The notes under the pieces were generated by a model. It made no database searches. It saw nothing but the letters and a program-made list of their open reading frames with translations, and was not told where the DNA came from. This document shows positions 44,401 to 52,511 of a stretch of 64,000 nt of DNA, piece by piece. The DNA is taken from positions 1 through 64,000 of the forward strand of contig NZ_JBNMJV010000003.1 in NCBI RefSeq assembly GCF_050874005.1, given 5' to 3'. Position 1 is the first letter of the stretch; each line of letters begins with the position of its first letter. The stretch is from Huintestinicola sp050874005. Its GTDB lineage: Bacteria; Bacillota; Clostridia; Oscillospirales; Ruminococcaceae. The translations under genes and the position numbers were made by a program.

Positions 44401-46169
44401 AGATCGAGAGCCGTCTCAAGCAGATCGACAAGGCTGAGTTTGACAAGCAGATGGCATCTATCGAGAAGCTGACTGCAGAGGAGCTTGATAAATTCGAGGA
44501 CGAGCTTGACAAGCGCAAGCCTGCCCTTGACCCGAAGCTTTACGAGGCTTCCGCTGCAAAGCTCCAGGAACGCAGAGAATTCCTCCAGAAGGAAGAGCTT
44601 GATATGCTCTGCGGCGATATTTCAAAGCAGGATATCAAGAAGCTTTCCGAGATAAAGGAGAAGATATCCGAGGGCGATTTCATTCCCGAGGTCACCTTCC
44701 CCTACATCAAGAAGATCGACGAGGCTGTCACAAACCTCCACGTTCAGTATTACACCAAGATCACCGAAAATATCAATTCTATGAGCCGTGCGGAGCTTAT
44801 TGTCCTTCTTGAGAAGATCAATAAGAATGAAAATCACGCTCCCGATGATATGCTCCAGAGATATATCGGCAGAGTAAGATCCAAGATACGTGAGGCAGAA
44901 GCCAATATCCTTGCGGAAAAGTGCAAAAATCTCGGCAATGCAGGGGAACACCGCAGCTTCGAGCTTATCAAGGATATCAATGAAATGGATATCGACGAGG
45001 ATAACAGAAAGCGCTTTATCACTCAGGTTGAGCTTCATATCACAAATATCAAGACTGTGGAGAGAGACGGCTACGTGCAGCTTCTTAAAAAGCTTATGGA
45101 CGAGAACAATATCAGAGAGTCTCAGTTCTATATCCCCGGAATTTCCAAGTCATTTGAGAGCATTTATGTAAAGATTCAGAACACATATGCGAGAACAGAG
45201 CAGTTCGAGCTTCCCGTTGTGGCACACGAATTCACTCCGGGTCATCCCGAGGACTCCTACCTGCTCACCACAAACTTCCTTTACGGAATGGGCAAGACCA
45301 GCGGTCTGCTCCATATCCCTGTTGATCAGATTGAGAGATTTGAGGGTAAGGGAGGTCTGTTCGGTGCATCGCTCAAGGTCATCGAAAGAGGCGGAAAAGC
45401 AACAGAGCTTCCCGCCAATATCGAAAAGAAGCTTTTTGAAGCCACTGCAAAGGTATTGAACGGCGTTCTTGCCGCTATTCAGAAATCCAAGACCGATGCA
45501 AAGCTCAAGGAAGCCGAGGAGATCAAGGCTGCCGAGGAAGCAAAACTTCTTGAGCTTGAGCAGGAGCGCAAGGACATCGAAGAGGCAAGAAAGAGAGCCG
45601 AGGAAGCTGAAAAGGCTGCCGCAGCTCCCAAGCCTGAGCCTGAGAAGAAGGAGGCTGTCCCCGAAAAGAAGGAGCCTGTTCCCGAGAAGAAGCCCGAGCC
45701 TATCAAGCCCATAAAGCCCATTGAGGTAGTGGTTTCGCCTATTCCCGAGGTAAAGCCCATCAAGCCTATCGAGAGCGCAAAGCCTGCACAGCCTGCGCCT
45801 GCAAAGCCTGTTGAAACTGCAAAGCCCGCACAGCCTGCGCCCGCAAAGCCTGTCGAGCCTGCAAAGCCCGTACAGCCTGCGGCACCCAAGCCAGCCGAGC
45901 CTGCAAAGCCCGTACAGCCTGCGGCACCCAAGCCTGCTGAGCCTGCAAAGCCCGTACAGTCTGCGCCCGCAAAGCCTGTCGAGCCTGCAAAGCCTGTTCA
46001 GCCCGAGGCACCCAAGCCTGCCGAGCCTGCAAAGCCTGTTCAGCCCGAGGCACCCAAGTCTGCTGAACCTGCTAAGCCCAAGATCAAGTTCTGCGACCAG
46101 TGCGGTGCCAAGATCGTCAGCGAGACTGCAAAGTTCTGCGCCGAGTGCGGAAACAAGCTTGTTCACTAA
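41403..46169 (+). CDS. 1588-residue protein of about fifteen 51-residue helical repeats, PH-like domain and zinc ribbon
   Basis: The start is GTG 41403, after GGGAGGA. Residues 1-440 form an unrecognised N-terminal region. Residues about 449-1220 hold about fifteen tandem 51-residue units, each with a pattern like ELxxLCKDI, then KxELxxLxxxL and a Tyr before IxxR. Residues about 1240-1360 look like a PH/GRAM-type beta domain (LLTTNFLYGMGKTSGLLHIP, GLFGASLKVIERGGK). A coiled stretch leads to a Pro-rich tail of 14-residue PAKPVQPAAPKPAE-type repeats (about 1450-1560) and a final zinc ribbon (CDQCGAKI, CAECGNKL). No signal peptide is seen. Function is unknown; it looks like a large cytoplasmic scaffold. 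Confidence 0.85.
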   Translation: MEIFRDYSRFKAACAEFRAEFTDKYFTAGRLFCHPFLDGVIYVPCSQDEAKSNSVDICRMSDMLLMSADGEEFEPFKIAEARAIAAQNGKVYISDLLFNGAFEAEDWMIDGKHDTLIISEEHMKKEGKPYAPVTPLTNVIQPFKKLTNFFLYKKGTPEEPAVLSDKDVAEKMEGYLDELMSEFVSPEIIGETEFEIFGTKISCDKNESRCKELDRGLELCDRLKNDMEPHAAAFNSADIDFDIKAYTAKLFAKLGKKCGVSVDEKEYASDDTAALKEKFRKFVSEKNNYGFKYSAPDKEKFAEGLKAAELSAASPEELKKAIAALLRVRPAYPAVFNMARAASPADAEAVENISLFWNSSALTPAELGEYLAKSYIPADCRDAEGKLNCGGAKAALISEDLRAAAAKYKLKNAPVLDELDTYCKEYEIAARTYNGTVFDTVSDMEKAVKNEAELADKCSDLSALNADELKQLRKYIYDMKLDKKTAGKYLLKIKLAMNNCEENQLKLLCTGLTLKTPEELDVILGKVSDDEYDEVVAAPYIAQVKDAILTAQLKELSEMFKAIPDKAKADELEKVLASDKYDKMFTRHFTAKINEARDGFAKTELAALCKDISQADNKALDDMLSKLDAVKCREALKAPYKKDIAARKQELLAKEVEGVFAGIKTADKAKIDGLRAVIASAKYPVSLTDKYKAQLDERETEIKNAEFIKKCDTIPQMNKADLDKIVGELKAEKCPEDIAKKYLPMTEERAKALLKAELSEMCRDIPSMDFAKLDALEKTLKEDKYPEELTSGYFDTIKARRKTLYNKEADDLCKNIGNMQKPELASLSEKLKDEKFDPAYVKKYFDEIDKRFNKIETDKLDAMCKDIEKLKKPELEKLSADIAALGFKKENTASYLEKIRSREITLMKSEMENLCKNIATTPRKELSKLREALSGGEFDKELSAKYIKQIDERTETLIKQELADLCKNIQSAPKDKLMSMKIAISETPEYKEPGKAYAEQIESRLKQIDKAEFDKQMASIEKLTAEELDKFEDELDKRKPALDPKLYEASAAKLQERREFLQKEELDMLCGDISKQDIKKLSEIKEKISEGDFIPEVTFPYIKKIDEAVTNLHVQYYTKITENINSMSRAELIVLLEKINKNENHAPDDMLQRYIGRVRSKIREAEANILAEKCKNLGNAGEHRSFELIKDINEMDIDEDNRKRFITQVELHITNIKTVERDGYVQLLKKLMDENNIRESQFYIPGISKSFESIYVKIQNTYARTEQFELPVVAHEFTPGHPEDSYLLTTNFLYGMGKTSGLLHIPVDQIERFEGKGGLFGASLKVIERGGKATELPANIEKKLFEATAKVLNGVLAAIQKSKTDAKLKEAEEIKAAEEAKLLELEQERKDIEEARKRAEEAEKAAAAPKPEPEKKEAVPEKKEPVPEKKPEPIKPIKPIEVVVSPIPEVKPIKPIESAKPAQPAPAKPVETAKPAQPAPAKPVEPAKPVQPAAPKPAEPAKPVQPAAPKPAEPAKPVQSAPAKPVEPAKPVQPEAPKPAEPAKPVQPEAPKSAEPAKPKIKFCDQCGAKIVSETAKFCAECGNKLVH

Positions 46170-46280
46170 AATTTATGCGAAAATAAACCATATGCCGCCG
46201 ATCACGTATCGGCGGCTGTTGTTTTCGGTGAAATACAGGTCAATTTTTTATGAAAATTGCCAAAATAACATAAAAACCAC

Positions 46281-46309
46281 TTGACAAAAGTGTGCATATG
46301 TTGTATCAT
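46281..46309 (+). promoter_or_regulatory. Promoter of the pfl operon
   Basis: TTGACA (46281-46286) and TATCAT (46304-46309) are 17 bases apart. The start codon of pflB is about 275 bases further on, giving an unusually long leader. A TATAAAAT-like sequence near 46470 might be a second promoter. Confidence 0.7.
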
Positions 46310-46332
46310 AATAATGAAGCTGAATAGAGCGG

Positions 46333-46372
46333 ACAGAATCCTCTGCCGAAAGGCAAAAAGGTCTGTTTTTTT
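46333..46372 (+). promoter_or_regulatory. Terminator-like hairpin in the pfl leader
   Basis: ACAGA/TCTGT, CC/GG and TGCC-GAAA-GGCA stack into a bulged hairpin that ends in seven T. It lies about 25 bases after the expected transcript start, so it could act as an attenuator. I cannot match it to a known riboswitch. Confidence 0.5.
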
Positions 46373-46499
46373 GGGTATTAAAATGATACCGATTAAGTAT
46401 AGTTTATCGGATCCCTTTTATGTGAACGCATAATACACGGGGGTCTGCTATAAAATTTTATGTGCAATTTTGTACATAACGGCATATCTAAACACTTTT

Positions 46500-46570
46500 A
46501 GCTTTGCACGTCCCATAAGGACGGCGCAGAAGATAGCTTCGCACAGCCTCATAAGGGCGGTGCGAAAGAT
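46500..46570 (+). promoter_or_regulatory. Two tandem homologous hairpins before the pflB ribosome site
   Basis: Unit 1 (46500-46534) and unit 2 (46535-46570) share AGCTT, GCAC, CATAAGG, CGG, GCG and GAT in the same order. Each folds as a stem (for example TTCGCAC with GTGCGAA) around a CATAAGG-containing loop. They end 3 bases before AAGGAGG. The paired layout recalls tandem-hairpin RNA regulators, but no known class is recognised. Confidence 0.6.
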
Positions 46571-46589
46571 TGAAGGAGGAAATTAAACT

Positions 46590-48680
46590 ATGAATCAGAT
46601 GCCACAGGAATGGGAAGGCTTCAATGGAGGCCAGTGGACTAAGGAGATCAATGTCCGTGACTTTATCCAGAGAAACTACACTCCCTATGACGGCGACGAA
46701 AGCTTCCTTGCAGACCCCACAGACGCTACCAAGAAGCTCTGGGCTGACGTAATGGAGCTTGCTAAGAAGGAAAGAGAAGCAGGCGGCGTTCTCGATATGG
46801 ATACAAAGGTAGTATCCTCTCTCGTATCTCACGGCCCCGGCTATATTGAGAAGGATCTGGAGCAGATCGTTGGTCTCCAGACAGACAAGCCCTTTAAGAG
46901 AGCTCTTATGCCCTACGGCGGCCTCAGAATGGCTGAGAAGGCTTGCGCAGACAACGGTTACACCATTGACCCCGAGATCAAGCACATCTTCACCGAGTAC
47001 CGCAAGACTCATAACGCAGGCGTATTCGATGTTTATACACCCGAAATGAGAGCTGCAAGAACAGCTCATATCCTCACAGGTCTTCCCGATGCATACGGCA
47101 GAGGAAGAATTATCGGCGACTACAGACGTGTTGCTCTGTACGGCGTTGACAGACTTATCGAGGACAAGAAGGAGCAGAAGGCTTTCTACACCTGCCCTAT
47201 GACCGAGGAAAAGATCCGTGCAAGAGAGGAGATCGCAGAGCAGATTCGTGCTCTTGAGAACCTCAAGAAGATGGCTGAGATCTACGGCTGCGATATTTCC
47301 AAGCCCGCAGTTACAGCTAAGGAAGCAGTTCAGGCTGTTTACTTCGGCTACCTTGGCGCAGTTAAGGATCAGAACGGCGCAGCAATGTCCCTCGGACGTA
47401 CATCTACATTCCTTGATATCTACTTCGAGAGAGACTTCAAGCTTGGCAGAATTACCGAGGTAGAGGCTCAGGAGCTTATCGACCACTTTATTATGAAGCT
47501 CCGTCTCGTAAGATTTGCAAGAACTCCCGAGTATAACGCACTCTTCTCCGGTGACCCCCAGTGGGTAACAGAGTCTCTCGGCGGTATGGGCATTGACGGC
47601 AGACATATGGTTACAAAGACCAGCTTCCGTTACCTCCACACTCTCGAGAACCTGGGCACATCTCCCGAGCCTAATATGACTGTTCTCTGGTCCACAAGAC
47701 TCCCCGCTGCTTGGAAGGCATACTGTGCAAAGATCTCTATCAACACATCTTCCATTCAGTACGAGAACGATGACCTTATGAGAGTAACTCACGGCGATGA
47801 CTATGCAATCGCTTGCTGCGTATCCTCTATGAGAGTCGGCAAGGAAATGCAGTTCTTCGGCGCAAGAGCAAACCTCGCAAAGTGCCTTCTTTACGCTATC
47901 AACGGCGGCGTAGACGAGATCAGCGGCGTTCAGGTAGCTACAAAGCTCAGACCCATTACCTCCGAGTACCTTGACTTTGACGAGGTTATGGAGAGATATG
48001 ATGATATGATGACCTGGCTCGCAGAGCTTTATGTTAACACCCTTAACATCATTCACTATATGCACGATAAGTACTGCTACGAGAGCCTCCAGATGGCTCT
48101 TCACGACAGAGAGGTAAAGAGATACTTCGCAACAGGTATCGCCGGCATCTCCGTTGTAGCAGATTCCCTCTCCGCTATCAAGTATGCTAAGGTAAAGACC
48201 ATCAGAAACGAGCAGGGTATTGTTGTTGACTACGAGATCGAGGGTGACTTCCCCAAGTACGGCAACGATGATGACCGTGTTGACGAGATCGCAGAAGATG
48301 TTCTCAACAGATTTATGAACAAGATCCGTCAGCAGCATACATACAGAAATGGTATTCCTACAACTTCTATCCTCACAATTACTTCCAATGTAGTTTACGG
48401 TAAGAAGACAGGTTCTACACCTGACGGACGTAAGCAGGGTGTGCCTCTTGCTCCCGGTGCTAATCCTATGCACGGCAGAGATACTCACGGTGCTTCCGCA
48501 TCCCTCTCCTCTGTATCCAAGCTCCAGTTCTCCAATGCACAGGACGGTATCTCCAATACCTTCTCCATCATTCCCGATGCTCTCGGTAAGGACGGCGGCG
48601 TATTTGTGGGCGACATTGATATTGATGCTCTCTGCCCTACCTGCGCTAATATCCCCAACACCAGCGACAACGACAGATAA
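46590..48680 (+). CDS. pflB: Pyruvate formate-lyase large subunit lacking its glycyl-radical domain
   Basis: PFL cleaves pyruvate with CoA to acetyl-CoA and formate. The 696-residue chain has the catalytic Cys pair at residues 409-410 (YAIACCVSSM) and the flanking FFGARANLAK block. The barrel continues to FSIIPDALGKDGG, which in ordinary PFL (about 740-760 residues) leads to the glycyl-radical domain. Here the chain instead ends with a new tail, VGDIDIDALCPTCANIPNT, and a stop. The missing domain is encoded by the next gene at 48850. The enzyme therefore probably works only as a complex of the two proteins. Confidence 0.9.
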   Translation: MNQMPQEWEGFNGGQWTKEINVRDFIQRNYTPYDGDESFLADPTDATKKLWADVMELAKKEREAGGVLDMDTKVVSSLVSHGPGYIEKDLEQIVGLQTDKPFKRALMPYGGLRMAEKACADNGYTIDPEIKHIFTEYRKTHNAGVFDVYTPEMRAARTAHILTGLPDAYGRGRIIGDYRRVALYGVDRLIEDKKEQKAFYTCPMTEEKIRAREEIAEQIRALENLKKMAEIYGCDISKPAVTAKEAVQAVYFGYLGAVKDQNGAAMSLGRTSTFLDIYFERDFKLGRITEVEAQELIDHFIMKLRLVRFARTPEYNALFSGDPQWVTESLGGMGIDGRHMVTKTSFRYLHTLENLGTSPEPNMTVLWSTRLPAAWKAYCAKISINTSSIQYENDDLMRVTHGDDYAIACCVSSMRVGKEMQFFGARANLAKCLLYAINGGVDEISGVQVATKLRPITSEYLDFDEVMERYDDMMTWLAELYVNTLNIIHYMHDKYCYESLQMALHDREVKRYFATGIAGISVVADSLSAIKYAKVKTIRNEQGIVVDYEIEGDFPKYGNDDDRVDEIAEDVLNRFMNKIRQQHTYRNGIPTTSILTITSNVVYGKKTGSTPDGRKQGVPLAPGANPMHGRDTHGASASLSSVSKLQFSNAQDGISNTFSIIPDALGKDGGVFVGDIDIDALCPTCANIPNTSDNDR

Positions 48681-48722
48681 GATCTGAAAAGACAAGACTA
48701 ATTGTTTGATTAAATGTTTTGA

Positions 48723-48757
48723 GCCGATAGTCTTTACAATATGTTAAGACTATCGGC
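48723..48757 (+). promoter_or_regulatory. Strong intercistronic hairpin between the PFL subunit genes
   Basis: GCCGATAGTCTT and AAGACTATCGGC form a perfect 12-base stem with an 11-base loop. No T run follows (CACAAAAAG), so it is probably not a terminator but an mRNA processing or stability element. A second hairpin (ATATGCTA, TATT, TAGCATAT) lies at 48775-48794. Confidence 0.7.
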
Positions 48758-48849
48758 ACAAAAAGAACATATTTATATGCTATATTTAGCATATAGAAAG
48801 TACACCAACCAAGTATATTTTAACTTGTTTTATGAAAGGAGTTTTTACT

Positions 48850-49092
48850 ATGGCAGCAAATGCACAGCAGATAAACAACCTCGTAGGTCTTCTTGACGGT
48901 TATGCAACCAAGGGAGGCCACCACCTCAATGTTAACGTTCTTACAAGAGATACTCTTCTCGATGCTCAGAAGCACCCCGAGAACTATCCCCAGCTCACTA
49001 TCCGTGTTTCCGGATATGCAGTAAACTTCATCAAGCTTACTAAGGAGCAGCAGGACGACGTTATCTCCAGAACATTCCACGCAGCTCTTTGA
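48850..49092 (+). CDS. Stand-alone glycyl-radical subunit of pyruvate formate-lyase
   Basis: The 80-residue protein starts at ATG 48850, after AAAGGAG; an ATG at 48832 overlaps that ribosome site. Residues 8-30 (INNLVGLLDGYATKGGHHLNVNV) and 46-58 (YPQLTIRVSGYAV) match the C-terminal end of full-length PFL. The radical Gly is residue 55 in RVSGY. E. coli YfiD/GrcA is a similar spare domain, but there PflB keeps its own. Here the large subunit has none, so this protein is likely an essential half of the enzyme. It lies between pflB and pflA. Confidence 0.9.
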   Translation: MAANAQQINNLVGLLDGYATKGGHHLNVNVLTRDTLLDAQKHPENYPQLTIRVSGYAVNFIKLTKEQQDDVISRTFHAAL

Positions 49093-49104
49093 TTTAGCGA
49101 TCAT

Positions 49105-49872
49105 ATGAACGGCTTCATTCACTCAACTGAATCGTTCGGAACAGTCGACGGACCCGGTATCAGGTTCGTCGTCTTTTTCCAGGGGTGCCCAATGAGGTGC
49201 CTTTACTGCCACAATCCCGACACCTGGGAGTTCCACACCGATACAAACGGCGTAGGAAAGGCAGTGACCGCCGAGGAGATACTGGATATGTACGAGGGAG
49301 TAAAGGAGTTCCTTAAAAACGGAGGAATTACCTGCACAGGCGGCGAGCCGATGGCGCAGCTGCCCTTCCTTACGGAGCTTTTTGAAAAGGCAAAGGCACG
49401 TGGCATACACACCTGCCTTGACACTTCGGGCATAACCTTCAATCCCTCAGACACTTCCGCTGTGGACAGGCTTATGGACGTTACGGACGTTATAATGCTT
49501 GATATCAAGCATATTGACGACGAGGAGCATAAGAAGCTCACAGGTCACAGCAACAAGAATATCCTTGCCTTTGCAAAATACGCAAGTGCAAAGAAAAAGG
49601 AGCTGTGGATACGTCACGTAGTAGTTCCGGGAATTACTCAGAACGATGAATATCTTCATCGTCTGGGCGAGTTTATTTCGGAACTGAAATCCGTCAAGGC
49701 ACTTGATGTTCTTCCCTACCACGATATGGGCAAGGTAAAGTACAAAAATCTCGGCATCGACTATGCTCTTGCAGATGTTGAGCCACTTCCGAAGGAAGAG
49801 GCAGTCAAGGCAAGGGATATTATAATGCAGGGTATCAAGGACGGACTTGTGGCGGAACGAAACATCAAATAA
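49105..49872 (+). CDS. pflA: Pyruvate formate-lyase activating enzyme (radical SAM)
   Basis: PflA abstracts a hydrogen from the glycine of the radical domain using SAM and a 4Fe-4S cluster. The cluster Cys are at residues 28, 32 and 35 in QGCPMRCLYCHNP, and GGEP in ITCTGGEPMAQ binds SAM. The 255-residue length is normal. The start ATG 49105 follows the small subunit stop by 12 bases, but no clear purine-rich ribosome site is visible, so translation may depend on coupling. In this locus its direct substrate should be the 80-residue protein. Confidence 0.95.
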   Translation: MNGFIHSTESFGTVDGPGIRFVVFFQGCPMRCLYCHNPDTWEFHTDTNGVGKAVTAEEILDMYEGVKEFLKNGGITCTGGEPMAQLPFLTELFEKAKARGIHTCLDTSGITFNPSDTSAVDRLMDVTDVIMLDIKHIDDEEHKKLTGHSNKNILAFAKYASAKKKELWIRHVVVPGITQNDEYLHRLGEFISELKSVKALDVLPYHDMGKVKYKNLGIDYALADVEPLPKEEAVKARDIIMQGIKDGLVAERNIK

Positions 49873-49876
49873 TTTA

Positions 49877-49913
49877 TGCCGCACATCATTATTTTGTGAT
49901 GTGCGGCATTTTT
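49877..49913 (+). terminator. Terminator of the pfl operon
   Basis: TGCCGCACATCA and TGATGTGCGGCA form a 12-base stem with an 8-base loop, followed by five T after the base of the stem. It lies a few bases after the pflA stop. Confidence 0.9.
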
Positions 49914-49922
49914 CTGCATATA

Positions 49923-49955
49923 AAAAAGCTCCGAACCTTTCGATTCGGAGCTTTA
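49923..49955 (-). terminator. Terminator of the ftsH operon, convergent with pflA
   Basis: AAAGCTCCGAA and TTCGGAGCTTT form an 11-base stem with an 8-base loop. On the minus strand a T run follows. It lies just behind the ftsH stop. Confidence 0.85.
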
Positions 49956-49958
49956 AAA

Positions 49959-51905
<1,947 letters not shown>

Positions 51906-51959
51906 CTGCTGATTTTCCTTTCTTGATACGGGAGATACCGCACCGACAATAAAATAAAG

Positions 51960-52511
51960 TTATAACTCTGCCTCTGCAATATATGGAAGATTTCTGAATT
52001 TCTCCCCGCAGTCCAGCCCGTAGCCCACCACGAACAGGTCGGGAACGGTAAACAGGCTGTAGTCCGCCGAAAAGTCAACTTCACGGCGAGAGGGCTTGTC
52101 TAAAAGAGTGTAAACGCTTAGGGAAAGGGGGTGCCGCTCACGAAGCAGCTCGCAGATGCTTGCGAGAGTTCTGCCCGTATCTATAATATCCTCAGCTATG
52201 ACCACGTGATATTTTGAAATATCCCTGTCAAGGTCGAGAGTGATTTTCACATTTCCCGAGGAAACAGTGCTGTTTCCATAGCTTGAAGCGGACATAAAAC
52301 CGATCTCGCAGGGTATCTCCACCGCCCTGCACAGGTCTGCAAGGAACACGAATGAACCCTTGAGAACGCTGATGAGCAAAAGGGGCTTGCCCCGGAAGTC
52401 TTGTGATAATTTCCTGCCCGCAATGTCAATTTTTTCCTTTATTTCGGCGGCGGAAAAAAGCTCACGCTTTATCCCGCTGTAGCCGAAGTTATTTAATGTT
52501 TCGGTAATCAT
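51960..52511 (-). CDS. hpt: Hypoxanthine phosphoribosyltransferase
   Basis: The enzyme salvages hypoxanthine and guanine with PRPP. The PRPP loop reads VVIAEDIIDTGRTL, and the flanking strands LLISVLKGSFVFLADL and PDLFVVGYGLDCGE are typical. Start is ATG 52511 (MITETLNNFGYSG), 183 residues, overlapping the end of tilS; the longer frame to 52610 is rejected. The tilS-hpt-ftsH order is classic for Firmicutes. Confidence 0.95.
   Translation of the reverse strand: MITETLNNFGYSGIKRELFSAAEIKEKIDIAGRKLSQDFRGKPLLLISVLKGSFVFLADLCRAVEIPCEIGFMSASSYGNSTVSSGNVKITLDLDRDISKYHVVIAEDIIDTGRTLASICELLRERHPLSLSVYTLLDKPSRREVDFSADYSLFTVPDLFVVGYGLDCGEKFRNLPYIAEAEL

Noticed and set aside
45150..46166. A 338-codon minus-strand frame rich in Leu, Arg, Gly and Cys opposite the Pro-rich tail.
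   Set aside because: It is the reverse reading of the Pro/Ala/Lys repeat DNA; its repetitiveness simply mirrors that coding sequence.
46310..46589. ZTP (pfl) riboswitch in the pfl leader.
   Set aside because: I looked for its conserved core and pseudoknot partner and did not see them; only plain hairpins are present.
46281..46589. Rex operator controlling pfl.
   Set aside because: Rex sites resemble TTGTTAA with an inverted TTAACAA. No such pair was seen around the promoter, so direct Rex control is not supported by sequence.
46488..48695. A 735-codon open frame on the minus strand across pflB.
   Set aside because: It is antisense to a gene with clear PFL motifs and has no ribosome site. 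It arises from codon bias in the opposite strand.
48660..48850. Programmed frameshift or readthrough joining pflB and the radical-domain gene.
   Set aside because: About 170 non-coding bases with stop codons and hairpins lie between, and the small gene has its own AAAGGAG and ATG. A recoding event could not bridge this.
48850..49092. The small protein as a YfiD/GrcA-like spare part for a complete PFL.
   Set aside because: The adjacent PflB lacks its own radical domain, so the small protein is more likely an obligate subunit. A complete PFL elsewhere would reopen this.
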